From assembly GCA_900548895.1 (NCBI GenBank), contig URLZ01000006.1, positions 1 to 64,000 of the forward strand: a DNA stretch of 64,000 nt. Reading direction: 5' to 3'. Positions 55,628 through 63,642 of this stretch are shown here, one piece after another (the first letter of the stretch is position 1; each line of letters starts with the position of its first letter). The DNA comes from an uncultured Akkermansia sp. GTDB taxonomy: Bacteria; Verrucomicrobiota; Verrucomicrobiia; Verrucomicrobiales; Akkermansiaceae. The position numbers were made by a program, and so were the translations under genes. The notes below the pieces were generated by a model. It did no database searches and had not been told where the DNA came from. It worked only from the letters and a program-made list of their open reading frames with translations.

Positions 55628-56863
55628 TCAGCCGCGGTATTTGGCGCGCTGGTGCTGCCAGAGGGCAAAGGCGAGGCAGATCACGTTCGGCAGCCAGAGC
55701 ACAATATAGGGTGTGATGCCGCCGGATTTGCGCGACAGTTCGCAGAGCACGAGCGCCATAAAGTAGATGGCGGCCACCATGATGCCCAGAAAGAAGCCCG
55801 TGGAGGTGTCGCGTCGCCGCGCCGTGATGGCCAGAGGCACGCCGATGAGCGAGAAGACGATGCAGGCGCAGGCGAAGGAGGCGCGCTGCACGCCCTCGGT
55901 CTCAAAGGCGTTGATGTTTTTCTCATTCATCCCGCCCTTGTAGTAGGAGGCGTCTGAGCGCGCGGCGTTCCAGAGGAAGGAGGCGCAGGGGAAGCTCTCA
56001 TGGCTGTCTGCGGCGAGGCTGTAGCGTCTCATAGCCTCCAGATCGACGGGTTGCAGCAGCTCCGTGTGCCGCAGCACCTGGCTGATTTCACTGTTGGTGA
56101 AGCGGTTCGGCTTGAGCTTGCGGTGCGTGCGCAGGGGAATGTGAATGCGCATCGGCATGCTCTCCACCATGATGAGGTTCGTGATGTCGCCGTCGTGCGT
56201 CTCAATGGTGCAGTTCTCGAGCTCCAGAGAGAGAATGCGCTGTTTCTCGTCAAAGGTGCCAATGCGGGCCTTTTCCGCATGCATGGCATCGAAGTTGCCG
56301 CTGCCGGTTACGGGGTTGCCGCTGTCGTCGATGGGGTAGACGTGCAGCCCGAGAATGTCATCGCCGTGGCGGTTCTCGACGTAGAGCTGCGTCTTGTCGA
56401 TGCGCGTGGCGTTCTGCGAGGCGTTGAGCAGGTTGCGCGGGTTGTCCGTTGCAGCGCGCATGACAAGCTCGCTCATGGCCTGTTTGCCGCGCGGTGCGAC
56501 CTCGATGTTGATGTAGTAGCAGAGCGCCGAGAGCACGACGGCCATGCCGATGGCCGGCGCACTGAGCCGCCAGAGACTCAAGCCCGCCATGCGCATCGAG
56601 GTCAGCTCATTGTCGGCCGCGAGGCGCCCGTAGACGAGCAGCACGGCAGTCAGAAAGCCCCAAGGCACCGTGAAGGTCAGCGAGAAGGGGATGACCTGAA
56701 GGATGAAGTCGACGACGATGCTCGGCGGCGCCCCGCTCTCGACCAGCAGAGAATGCAGCTCCTTGAAAAGCTGCCCGAGCAACATCAGCAGCGTCAGCGA
56801 GAGAACCCCCAGCGCGGTGACGACGATGAGTTGCAGCAGGATGTAGCGGTCGAGCGTCTTCAT
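55628..56863 (-). CDS. LptF/LptG-family permease
   Basis: 411 residues, YjgP/YjgQ family: MKTLDRYILLQLIVVTALGVLSLTLLMLL, then helices around VIPFSLTFTVPWGFLTAVLLVYGRLAADNELTSMRMAGLSLWRL, a large periplasmic beta domain (about residues 130-290), and three C-terminal helices. The pair LptF and LptG forms the inner-membrane ABC permease that extracts lipopolysaccharide for transport with LptB. Only one family gene is present here; the partner must be elsewhere, so F or G cannot be told. It follows hisH after 44 nt and is probably in the same transcript. Its presence supports an outer membrane. Confidence 0.9.
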   Translation of the reverse strand: MKTLDRYILLQLIVVTALGVLSLTLLMLLGQLFKELHSLLVESGAPPSIVVDFILQVIPFSLTFTVPWGFLTAVLLVYGRLAADNELTSMRMAGLSLWRLSAPAIGMAVVLSALCYYINIEVAPRGKQAMSELVMRAATDNPRNLLNASQNATRIDKTQLYVENRHGDDILGLHVYPIDDSGNPVTGSGNFDAMHAEKARIGTFDEKQRILSLELENCTIETHDGDITNLIMVESMPMRIHIPLRTHRKLKPNRFTNSEISQVLRHTELLQPVDLEAMRRYSLAADSHESFPCASFLWNAARSDASYYKGGMNEKNINAFETEGVQRASFACACIVFSLIGVPLAITARRRDTSTGFFLGIMVAAIYFMALVLCELSRKSGGITPYIVLWLPNVICLAFALWQHQRAKYRG

Positions 56864-56907
56864 GGGGCGGGCAGTGCGGGAGAGGGGCGGAGGGGTGTCC
56901 GAGAGCG

Positions 56908-57525
56908 TCAGGCCGGAGAATCGGCGAAGTTGCGCAGCAGTTGCAGCCCGAGCTTCTGGCTCTTCTCGGGGTGGAACTGCGTCGCCACGAGCCTGCCGCA
57001 GCGGATGGCGGCCGCGAAGTTGACGCCGTAGCAGCAGTCAGCGGCAATGATGTCCTGCTGCTCAGGCTCCGGGTAATACGAGTGCACGAAGTAAAAGTGG
57101 CGGTTCTCGCCCATGCCGGCCCACATGGGATCGTCGGCGTGACGGAAGTGCACCTCATTCCACCCCATGTGCGGCACCTTGAGCTCGCCCTCGGGGAAGC
57201 GGCGGACACGGCCGCGGAAGATGCCGAGGCCGGCAACGCCGGGGCTCTCTTCACCGCTCTCAAAGAGGATTTGGTAGCCGATGCAGATGCCGAGGAAGGG
57301 GCGATCCTCGGCCACCCAGCGGCGCACGGCCTCGTCGAGCTGCTGCTCGCGCAGGGCTCGGGCGCAGTCCCCGAAGGCCCCGACGCCCGGCAGCACGAGG
57401 TGCGTGAGGCCCTCCAGATCCTCGGGGCTCCTCACGAGTTGCGAAGCGGCCCCGACGGCCAGAAAGGAGTTGCGAACGCTGGAGAGGTTGCCGGCGCCGT
57501 AGTCGATGATACCAAGCTTGCTCAT
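56908..57525 (-). CDS. hisH: Imidazole glycerol phosphate synthase, glutamine amidotransferase subunit
   Basis: 205 residues, class I amidotransferase that supplies ammonia to HisF. Motifs: GIIDYGAGNLSSVRNSF at the N-terminus, LPGVGAFGDC, nucleophile in GICIGYQILFE, VPHMGWNEV, and catalytic His-Glu in TQFHPEKSQKLG. Located 125 nt after hisB on the same strand; hisF, hisA and the rest of the pathway are not in the window, so the his genes are scattered. Confidence 0.95.
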   Translation of the reverse strand: MSKLGIIDYGAGNLSSVRNSFLAVGAASQLVRSPEDLEGLTHLVLPGVGAFGDCARALREQQLDEAVRRWVAEDRPFLGICIGYQILFESGEESPGVAGLGIFRGRVRRFPEGELKVPHMGWNEVHFRHADDPMWAGMGENRHFYFVHSYYPEPEQQDIIAADCCYGVNFAAAIRCGRLVATQFHPEKSQKLGLQLLRNFADSPA

Positions 57526-57650
57526 GAGGTGCGGATGAGGGGAAAATGGGAGGTGCGGAGAAAGGGGAAAGACGGGAGGGAAGGGGAGGATCAGACGGGA
57601 GGAGGCGGGCCTGTGGGCGGTGAGGTGGAGGGGTGGTGAGGAATCGGCTC

Positions 57651-58247
57651 TCAGAGCGCTCCCTTGGTGGAGGGAATCAGGGACGCGGTGCGCGGATCGA
57701 TGGCGACGGCGTCGCGCAGGGCGTGGGCGATGCTCTTGTAGACGGCCTCGGCAATGTGGTGGCCGTCGCGCCCGTAAAAGACTTCGATGTGCAGGTTGCA
57801 GCGCAGATTGTTCGTCAGCGCGCGGCAGAACTCGACCGTGAGCGAGAGGGGCATGTTGGGGGCATCCGCCGCGCCCTCCGGCGCGCGGAACTCGAGGTAG
57901 GGGCGGTTGGAGAGATCGATGACGCAGCGGCAGAGCGTCTCATCCATCGGGATGTAGGCGCAGCCGTAGCGGCGAATGCCGCGCTTGTCACTCAGCGCGC
58001 GCGCAATCGTCTCACCGATGACGATGCCCGTGTCCTCCACCGTGTGGTGGGCATCCACCTCGAGGTCGCCCTGTGCCGTCAACGCCATGTCGATGAGGCT
58101 GTGGCGGGCAAAGAGGTGGAGCATGTGGTCAAAGAAGGGGTGCCCGGTGGCGATGGCGGCGCATCCGCTGCCGTCGAGGTTGAGCTCAAGACTGATGTCA
58201 GTCTCGCCTGTCGTGCGCTTGCTGCTTGCTTTTCTGGGGTCGGCCAT
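57651..58247 (-). CDS. hisB: Imidazoleglycerol-phosphate dehydratase
   Basis: 198 residues, monofunctional HisB without the phosphatase domain found in E. coli. Manganese-binding His-rich motifs are present: GHPFFDHMLHLFARHSLIDM, DAHHTVEDTGIVIG and the C-terminal HHIAEAVYKSIAHALRDAV. The N-terminus has a short basic extension (MADPRKASSKRTTGE). It is the first gene of the hisB-hisH-lptF/G unit and has a good promoter just upstream. Confidence 0.95.
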   Translation of the reverse strand: MADPRKASSKRTTGETDISLELNLDGSGCAAIATGHPFFDHMLHLFARHSLIDMALTAQGDLEVDAHHTVEDTGIVIGETIARALSDKRGIRRYGCAYIPMDETLCRCVIDLSNRPYLEFRAPEGAADAPNMPLSLTVEFCRALTNNLRCNLHIEVFYGRDGHHIAEAVYKSIAHALRDAVAIDPRTASLIPSTKGAL

Positions 58248-58261
58248 GGGGGTGATACCCT

Positions 58262-58290
58262 ATTGTAGCACTTCCGCCGCCCTTTGCCAA
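58262..58290 (-). promoter_or_regulatory. hisB promoter
   Basis: Minus strand TTGGCA (58290-58285), 17-nt spacer, TACAAT (58267-58262), 14 nt before the ATG, so the leader would be about 7 nt and without room for a Shine-Dalgarno site. Confidence 0.7.
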
Positions 58291-58493
58291 CAGTAAAAGG
58301 AGGGCAAATCGGGCCTCGTATGACTCAAATAAGGGCCTCGTGAGATCAACACAAGCCACAGGGCCCCGGCAAGAGGGCTCTCGAAGCGGCAAGCCGCCCC
58401 CTGCGCCTTATCCACTCGGGCGCTTTCCCCTCGGGAATTGTCCCCGCGAAAGGACTGCTCGAGCCCCGGGACACCCATTCCCCCTCTTTGCCC

Positions 58494-58521
58494 TTGACGC
58501 CGTCTCGCGGCTCGGTGTAAA
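58494..58521 (+). promoter_or_regulatory. Leaderless-type promoter of the acyltransferase gene
   Basis: TTGACG (58494-58499), 16-nt spacer, TGTAAA (58516-58521), then 7 nt to the ATG at 58529. Confidence 0.6.
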
Positions 58522-58528
58522 CTGCCTC

Positions 58529-59734
58529 ATGCTCACCTGCGAATCCTCGGCGCTGATGCAGCGCTGCCTCTGGCTCGACTGGCTGCGCCTGCTGGCCCTC
58601 TTCCTCGTCGTGCTCTGCCATTGCTGCGACCCACTGCTCTTCAATCCCCTCGCGGCGCCGTCAGCCGAGCTGAGCTTCTGGGGAGCCGTCTGGCAGAGCT
58701 CGACGCGCGCCTGCGTCCCCCTCTTCGTCTGCATCACCGGGGCGCTGCTGCTGCCGGCGCTCGAGTCCACCTTCCGCTTCTGGAAGCGCCGCATTACCCG
58801 CGTGCTCTGGCCCTTCCTCATCTGGAGCGCCCTCTACTGCCTCTTCCCCTGGCTCTTCCTCGGCCTCGGCGGGGCAGAGCCCGCGAGCATGGCCGATCAC
58901 TTCGTCTCTGCCGCGGCCGAGCCGAGCGGCGCGCTGAGCAGCGCGCTGGGCGACGTGGCCCGCATCCCGCTGAGCTTTTCCCTCTACGCCGTCCACATGT
59001 GGTACGTCTACCTGCTCATCGGCCTCTACCTCTTCATCCCGATCCTCTCCGCCTGGCTGGAGCGTGCCACGCCGGCCGAGCAATACGCCGTGCTCGGTAT
59101 CTGGGTGTTTTCCCTCTTCATCCCCTACATCAATCTGGCCACGCCCGAGCTCTGGGGCGTGTGCGCCTGGAACGACTGCGGCATGCTGCACTACTTCGCC
59201 GGCTTCAGCGGCTACCTCCTGCTGGGGCACCTCATGCGCCACGGCCGCCGCATCGGTATCGGCCGCGCGCTGGCGGCGGGGGTGGTGCTCATCGCGCTCG
59301 GATACGCCGTCACACTGATCGGCTTCCGCGTCGTGCAGACGGAGTCCTATACGGCCGACGGCTTCGGCGAGATGCTGAGCCTGGCCCTCTCCCCGGCCAC
59401 CCCGGGCACGCCCTACGTGCCGGCGCACGAGGTCTTCCTCTTTTTCTGCAGCCCGAATGTCGCGTTGATGGTCACGGGCCTGCTGCTCATCTTCCGCGAA
59501 ATCCAGGACTCTCCGCTGTGGCTGCGCCGCCTGCTCGCCAACCTCACCTCCTGCGGCTTCGGGATCTACCTCGTGCACTACTTCTTCGTCGGCCCGGCCT
59601 TCTCCTTCTGCCGTGATCTGGGCATCCCCGGCGAACTGCTGGTGCCGGCTGCGGCGCTGATCGTGCTGCCCGTGACCTGGTGCTTCGTGGCCCTGCTCAA
59701 GCGCGTCGTGCCCGGCAAGTGGCTGCTGGGCTGA
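58529..59734 (+). CDS. Acyltransferase-3 family membrane protein
   Basis: 401 residues from the ATG at 58529; a second ATG at 58556 is an alternative start. About ten membrane helices. The N-terminal RCLWLDWLRLLALFLVVLCHCCDP matches the family's first helix with its conserved Arg and His. Further FVCITGALLLP, WKRRITRVLWPFLIWSALY and a C-terminal helix set with TSCGFGIYLVHYFFVGP fit. These enzymes O-acetylate or succinylate polysaccharides and lipids. Upstream in-frame codons are Pro/Arg-rich and not protein-like, so the shorter start is used. Substrate unknown; cell-surface glycans are likely. Confidence 0.87.
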   Translation: MLTCESSALMQRCLWLDWLRLLALFLVVLCHCCDPLLFNPLAAPSAELSFWGAVWQSSTRACVPLFVCITGALLLPALESTFRFWKRRITRVLWPFLIWSALYCLFPWLFLGLGGAEPASMADHFVSAAAEPSGALSSALGDVARIPLSFSLYAVHMWYVYLLIGLYLFIPILSAWLERATPAEQYAVLGIWVFSLFIPYINLATPELWGVCAWNDCGMLHYFAGFSGYLLLGHLMRHGRRIGIGRALAAGVVLIALGYAVTLIGFRVVQTESYTADGFGEMLSLALSPATPGTPYVPAHEVFLFFCSPNVALMVTGLLLIFREIQDSPLWLRRLLANLTSCGFGIYLVHYFFVGPAFSFCRDLGIPGELLVPAAALIVLPVTWCFVALLKRVVPGKWLLG

Positions 59735-60063
59735 GTTGGGCAGGGGAAGGAGCATCTCTCGCCGGAGGTCGCCTTTCGCTGAGAGGGGGGCGCGGCGAAG
59801 GGTTGCTTCCGGGTCGAAGTTGTGACGAGGCCGTCCGCGGCAGCGGTCAATTCGGGGAGGCGTTAGCGCGGTGTGAGTCTTGCTTGGAGTGAGTCTTGCT
59901 TGGAGTGAGTCTTGCTTGGGGTGAGTCTTGCGCGGTGTGAGGATGACTCAGCGTGAGGATGGCGCGGTTTCGTCCGGCAGGCTCAGGCCGTCGGATGCCC
60001 GCGTCTCCCTGAAGCGCAAGGAGCCTGAAGATCGGCCCCCTGATGTGCAGGATGCTCAGGAGT
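59735..60063. other. Gene-free stretch with a 16-nt tandem repeat
   Basis: About 330 nt between convergent genes. The only structure seen is the four-unit tandem repeat at 59873-59936. No frame with protein-like character. Confidence 0.55.
59873..59936. repeat. Tandem repeat, 4 x 16 nt
   Basis: Units 59873-59888, 59889-59904, 59905-59920 and 59921-59936 share GTGAGTCTTG; the first two are identical, the third differs by one base, the fourth in its last 6 nt. The unit length is not a multiple of three. Confidence 0.85.
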
Positions 60064-60684
60064 TCAGCCCTCCTGATGGGCGGCGCGAAAGCGCTCCATG
60101 CCCGGCAGTGGCTGCTGCTCGGGCGCGCTCAGGGGGCGAATGACGCGGCAGGGAACGCCGCCGGCCAGCACGTTGGCCGGCACGTCGCGGGTGACGACGC
60201 TGCCGCCCGCAATGATGCTGTTTTCACCGATGTGGACGCCGGGCAGCACCTTGACGCCGCCGCCGATCCAGACGCCGGCGTCGATGCTGATGGGCAGGCT
60301 GTATTCGGCGCCGGTGCGCCTTGTCTCCGCATCGGCGGGATGGGAGGCGGTGTAGAAGCCGCACTGCGGGCCGACGAGCACGTTGTCGCCGAAGGTGACC
60401 TTGCCGCCGTCGAGAATGACGCAGTCGTGGTTGATGAAGACGCCGTCGCCCAGCTCGATGTTGGAGCCGTAGTCGCACCAGAAATTGGGCATAATCATCG
60501 CCTGCCCGCGGATGCGGCCGATGAGCCGGCTGAGGATGTCCCGCTGGGTGGCCTCATCGGCCGGGTCCGTGTGGTTGAATTGGTAACAGAGGTGTTTGGC
60601 CTGAACCCTCAGGGCTAAAAGTTCGCTGTCATTGGCGTCGAAGAGCTCCCCGCGGAGCATCTTGCTTTGTTCCGATCGTTCCAT
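60064..60684 (-). CDS. Maltose/galactoside O-acetyltransferase-like hexapeptide enzyme
   Basis: 206 residues from the ATG at 60684 (MERSEQSKMLRGE). The Mac domain at the N-terminus (KMLRGELFDANDSELLALRVQAKHLCYQFN) is followed by a left-handed beta-helix (NIELGDGVFINHDCVILDGGKVTFGDNVLVGPQCGFYTASHP, with the catalytic His in the SHP region) and ends GVWIGGGVKVLPGVHIGENSIIAGGSVVTRDVPANVLAGG. Acetylates sugars from acetyl-CoA. The frame extends far upstream in Pro/Arg-rich sequence that crosses a promoter, so the short start is right. A role in nucleotide-sugar or glycan acetylation is possible. Confidence 0.9.
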   Translation of the reverse strand: MERSEQSKMLRGELFDANDSELLALRVQAKHLCYQFNHTDPADEATQRDILSRLIGRIRGQAMIMPNFWCDYGSNIELGDGVFINHDCVILDGGKVTFGDNVLVGPQCGFYTASHPADAETRRTGAEYSLPISIDAGVWIGGGVKVLPGVHIGENSIIAGGSVVTRDVPANVLAGGVPCRVIRPLSAPEQQPLPGMERFRAAHQEG

Positions 60685-60691
60685 GTCCGTG

Positions 60692-60720
60692 ACTCTAGCA
60701 CAGGAGCGTTGACTGGTCAA
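60692..60720 (-). promoter_or_regulatory. Leaderless-type promoter of the acetyltransferase gene
   Basis: Minus strand TTGACC (60720-60715), 17-nt spacer, TAGAGT (60697-60692), then 7 nt to the ATG at 60684. Confidence 0.75.
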
Positions 60721-60957
60721 GGGTGGTGCGGCTCCCGACGCGCCCTTGCCGATGTTCACGAAAAAGGAGGAGTGGCTCGGGCGGAGCGTCCGGCGGGCAA
60801 GCCTCGCGTAGCTCCGCCCCGTCCTCCGTGCTTCGTGTGCACGCTCGGGGGCGGGAGCCCCGGGCCGAGCTCTGAGGGAGAGCGGTGCGAAGGGGCCCTG
60901 CGGTGCAAAGGAGCCTCGCGGCGCGATCGGCGAAGGCGCATGGAGCGCGATTTCCGC

Positions 60958-60986
60958 TTGACGCTCCGCCGGCGGCGTGCCATCAT
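60958..60986 (+). promoter_or_regulatory. Leaderless-type promoter of the thioredoxin-like gene
   Basis: TTGACG (60958-60963), 17-nt spacer, CATCAT (60981-60986), then 6 nt to the ATG at 60993, where the signal peptide begins. Confidence 0.7.
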
Positions 60987-60992
60987 GCCGAC

Positions 60993-61547
60993 ATGAAGAT
61001 GCAAGCTTTGTTCTCATCGCTGGTCGCGGCGGCGTTTTGCCTGACGCTCGCGCCGCTGCCCGCAGCAGCTGATGCCAATCCGTCCCCGAGCGCCGAGGCA
61101 AGCCACGGCGACCTCAGCAAGGCGGAGCGCAAGAAGCTGGCGGCGGAAAAGAAGGCGGCCAAGAGGAAGGCGGCTCGCGCCAAGGCCGTGTTCAAGTGGT
61201 TCCGCTCTGAGAAGGCCGCCCTCGCTTTCGGCAAAAAGCACAATTTGCCCGTCTGGATGGTCTACAGCGACCCGGCAACCTGCCCCGTCTGCGTGGTCTT
61301 TGAAAAAGAGATCCTCAACAACCCGAAGCTCAAGCGCAGCCGCGGTATCGGCTGCGGCTACATCAGCGGCAAGCCGATGCCCAAATATCAGTGCACGGCT
61401 AAGCCCAGCGGCGCGATCGTCCTGCCCGACGGCACGGTGGCGGACAACCTCTCCTGCTACAAGGGCTGGGAGGTCGACCAGTACATCGAGCAGCTGAAGA
61501 AGGCCGCCGATCGCCTCGAGCCGGCCGACGATGCCGCGGCGGAGTGA
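60993..61547 (+). CDS. Secreted thioredoxin-like protein
   Basis: 184 residues from the ATG at 60993. Signal peptide MKMQALFSSLVAAAFCLTLAPLPAAADA with an Ala-x-Ala type cleavage site, then a charged Lys/Ala-rich helical region (residues 40-65), and a thioredoxin-like domain with LPVWMVYSDPATCPVCVVFEKEIL; CPVC is the CxxC redox site. Later PSGAIVLPDG fits the cis-Pro strand region of the fold. Periplasmic disulfide exchange or a redox partner is likely. The start is supported by the signal peptide and the promoter 6 nt before. It might serve the downstream sulfatase gene (271 nt away), but that is inference. Confidence 0.85.
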   Translation: MKMQALFSSLVAAAFCLTLAPLPAAADANPSPSAEASHGDLSKAERKKLAAEKKAAKRKAARAKAVFKWFRSEKAALAFGKKHNLPVWMVYSDPATCPVCVVFEKEILNNPKLKRSRGIGCGYISGKPMPKYQCTAKPSGAIVLPDGTVADNLSCYKGWEVDQYIEQLKKAADRLEPADDAAAE

Positions 61548-61784
61548 GCGGCGGCATCGCCTCCGTGCAGAGAGGGACGAGAGGGGCAGGACCGAGGGTG
61601 AGCCGCTCTGAGAGTGCGCCCGGCGGGGGTCGTTCAAGGCCGTGGGCTCGCCAACCGGAAGTCGCGCCAACGGCGCCGGCGGCACCTCGGGGGGACTGCT
61701 GGGGATTCGCCGCGGGGGACGGGCTCGGTGCCCTTTTCCTTTCGCTGCGCTTCGTCCCCCCTCTGTCAGCAGGACGAAAAGGGC

Positions 61785-61813
61785 TTGACGCCGGGGGGCC
61801 CGGCTGGGAGAAT
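61785..61813 (+). promoter_or_regulatory. Leaderless-type promoter of the sulfatase gene
   Basis: TTGACG (61785-61790), 17-nt spacer, GAGAAT (61808-61813), then 5 nt to the ATG at 61819, which begins a signal peptide. Confidence 0.72.
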
Positions 61814-61818
61814 GGGGC

Positions 61819-63276
61819 ATGCTCCGTTTGTTGCTCTCTCTGCTCACGGCGGCTGCCTGCTGCACTGCAGCTTGCACCGCTGCCTGTGCCACGGCGGCAT
61901 CTCAGGCCGCTCCATCGCGACCGAATGTCGTGGTGATTATGACCGATGACCTCGGTTACGGTGATTTAGGCTGCACGGGATCCCGCCAAGTGCTCAGTCC
62001 GAATATCGACCGCCTTGCCGAGACGGGCGTGTTCTGCGAGCGCGCCTACGCGGCGGCCCCCATGTGCGCGCCCTCCCGCATGGCTCTGATGACGGGGCGC
62101 CAGCCGAAGCGCTACGGCATCACGATGAACCCCAACTGGAAAGACCCCAATCTGCCCGAGAGCCGCTACGGCTTGCCGACCACGGAGCGCATGCTGCCCG
62201 ATTACCTCAACCCGCTGGGCTATTGCTGCGGCGTGGTGGGCAAGTGGCACCTGGGGCACACGGAAGGCCAGCGGCCGCAGGATCGCGGCTTTGCCCGGTG
62301 GTGGGGCTTCCTCGGCGGTTCGCGCTCCTACCTCCCGATGGCCAAGGAGCAGGAGGGGCTCAACCCCAGCCGCATCGTCTCCAACTACGACCCCACGCCG
62401 CAGGTCAGCTATCTGACGGACGACGTGACGCGCGAGGCGCTGCGCTTCATCCGCGAGCAGGGGGCTCGCAAGCAGCCCTTTTTCCTCTTCGTCGCCTACA
62501 ACGCGCCGCACTGGCCGCTGGAGTCTCTGTCGGCGGATCGCGAGGCCACGAAGCGCCACGCAGCGGCTCAGGGAGCTCCCGTGCCGGCGGGTGATCGCCT
62601 GCATTACTGCGCCATGATTCACGCCGTGGATCGCGGCGTGGGGCAGATTGTCGAGGCGCTCCGCGAGCAGGGCGTGGCTGCGGATACCCTCGTCTTCTTC
62701 ATGTCCGATAACGGCGGTGCCCCCGAGGCCCCGGCCAGCAACGCCCCTTGGCGAGGCCACAAGCGCCTGCACTACGACGGCGGGGTGCGCGTGCCCTTCA
62801 TCGTGAGCTGTGCTGCTGAAAAGCCCGGCCCCGCGCTGCCCGCCGATGCGTTCAAGCCCGGCAGTCGCTGTCGCAAGCTGGTTTCTCTGATGGACGTCCT
62901 GCCCACGGTGCTGGATCTCAACGATCAGGATGCTCCGGACGCCATGGACGGCCGCAGCCTTCTGCCCGCTCTTCGGGGAGAGCCGACCGCCGGACGCCGT
63001 CTGGAGTGGTGCACGGCTGAGACGAACGCCATCCTCGCCGACGGCTGGAAGCTGCTGCGCGCGAAGGGCGTGCCTCCGCGCCTCTACTGCCTGCGCGAGG
63101 ATCCCACCGAGCAGCGGGATCGCTCCGCCTCCGAGCCCGAAATCCTGCGCTGTCTTGCGCGCGAGCTCGACGCCTACCTGAACGCGACGCCCGCGCCCCG
63201 TTACTCGGATAATCCCGCTTGGGGGCAGAAGCTGCTGCGCGAGCATACGGAGGCCAAGATGATGCCCCAGCGCTGA
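61819..63276 (+). CDS. Secreted Cys-type sulfatase
   Basis: 485 residues. Signal peptide MLRLLLSLLTAAACCTAACT, then the sulfatase fold: VVVIMTDDLGYGDLGCTGS with metal-binding Asp residues, the formylglycine motif CAPSR in APMCAPSRMALMTGR (Cys at about residue 78), GVVGKWHLGH, FLFVAYNAPHWPLE and the late SDNGGAPE with metal ligands. A Cys-type enzyme needs a formylglycine-generating enzyme, not seen here. Substrates are probably sulfated glycans such as mucin or algal polysaccharides; family assignment to an S1 subfamily needs comparison. Several Cys in the signal region are not a lipobox. Confidence 0.95.
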   Translation: MLRLLLSLLTAAACCTAACTAACATAASQAAPSRPNVVVIMTDDLGYGDLGCTGSRQVLSPNIDRLAETGVFCERAYAAAPMCAPSRMALMTGRQPKRYGITMNPNWKDPNLPESRYGLPTTERMLPDYLNPLGYCCGVVGKWHLGHTEGQRPQDRGFARWWGFLGGSRSYLPMAKEQEGLNPSRIVSNYDPTPQVSYLTDDVTREALRFIREQGARKQPFFLFVAYNAPHWPLESLSADREATKRHAAAQGAPVPAGDRLHYCAMIHAVDRGVGQIVEALREQGVAADTLVFFMSDNGGAPEAPASNAPWRGHKRLHYDGGVRVPFIVSCAAEKPGPALPADAFKPGSRCRKLVSLMDVLPTVLDLNDQDAPDAMDGRSLLPALRGEPTAGRRLEWCTAETNAILADGWKLLRAKGVPPRLYCLREDPTEQRDRSASEPEILRCLARELDAYLNATPAPRYSDNPAWGQKLLREHTEAKMMPQR

Positions 63277-63642
63277 TCCGCCGATCAGCATTGGCGGTGT
63301 GAACTCGGCAAGGGCCCGGCGCGGTGTGCTCGGCGCGGCGGATTCCTCGGGGTGCATTCAGCTGGCTGCCTCGGGCGGGCCCCGGCCCCAAGAGAATCGC
63401 CCGCCGCTTCCGGCGGGTGCGTTCGAGGACCGCAGGAGTCGAGTCCCTGCGCCGCGGGTGCGGGAGGAGAGAGATTCGGGAGGTGTGGGGCGCGACTGAT
63501 TCGGGACGATCGGGGAGCGAGGGATTCGGAAGGCCTGCCGAATCCGAAGCCGGGCGGATGAGGGAGGCCCGCGAATTCGGAGTCCGCGAGCGACGCTTCC
63601 GATCTTGACTTTGCCCCGCGCTGTGCTAGACTGTTTCGCAGA
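63277..63642. other. Gene-free stretch with ATTCGG-type repeats
   Basis: About 365 nt between the sulfatase and the NAD synthetase gene. Hairpins: CCCGCCG/CGGCGGG (63400-63406 with 63411-63417) and GGATTCGG/CCGAATCC (63522-63529 with 63538-63545). The word ATTCGG recurs four times in 63470-63600. One of the hairpins may end the sulfatase transcript. The promoter of the next gene lies at the end. Confidence 0.55.
63605..63632 (+). promoter_or_regulatory. Promoter of the NAD synthetase gene
   Basis: TTGACT (63605-63610), 16-nt spacer, TAGACT (63627-63632), 10 nt before the ATG; the leader would be about 3-4 nt. Confidence 0.7.

Larger units (their letters stand above)
60685..60992. other. Divergent promoter region of the acetyltransferase and thioredoxin-like genes
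   Basis: About 310 nt holding two leaderless-type promoters, one at each end, listed separately. Between them is G+C-rich sequence without protein-like frames. Confidence 0.6.

Noticed and set aside
58340-58528. 63-codon extension of the acyltransferase-3 protein
   Set aside because: It crosses the promoter and reads as Pro/Arg-rich non-coding sequence; the membrane domain starts right after the chosen ATG.
60685-61101. Long N-terminal extension of the hexapeptide acetyltransferase
   Set aside because: Pro/Arg/Ser-rich, runs through a good promoter and through the divergent gene.
63400-63545. Possible CRISPR-like array from repeated ATTCGG words
   Set aside because: Words are only 6 nt, spacing is irregular, and there are no cas genes or repeats of 20 nt or more.
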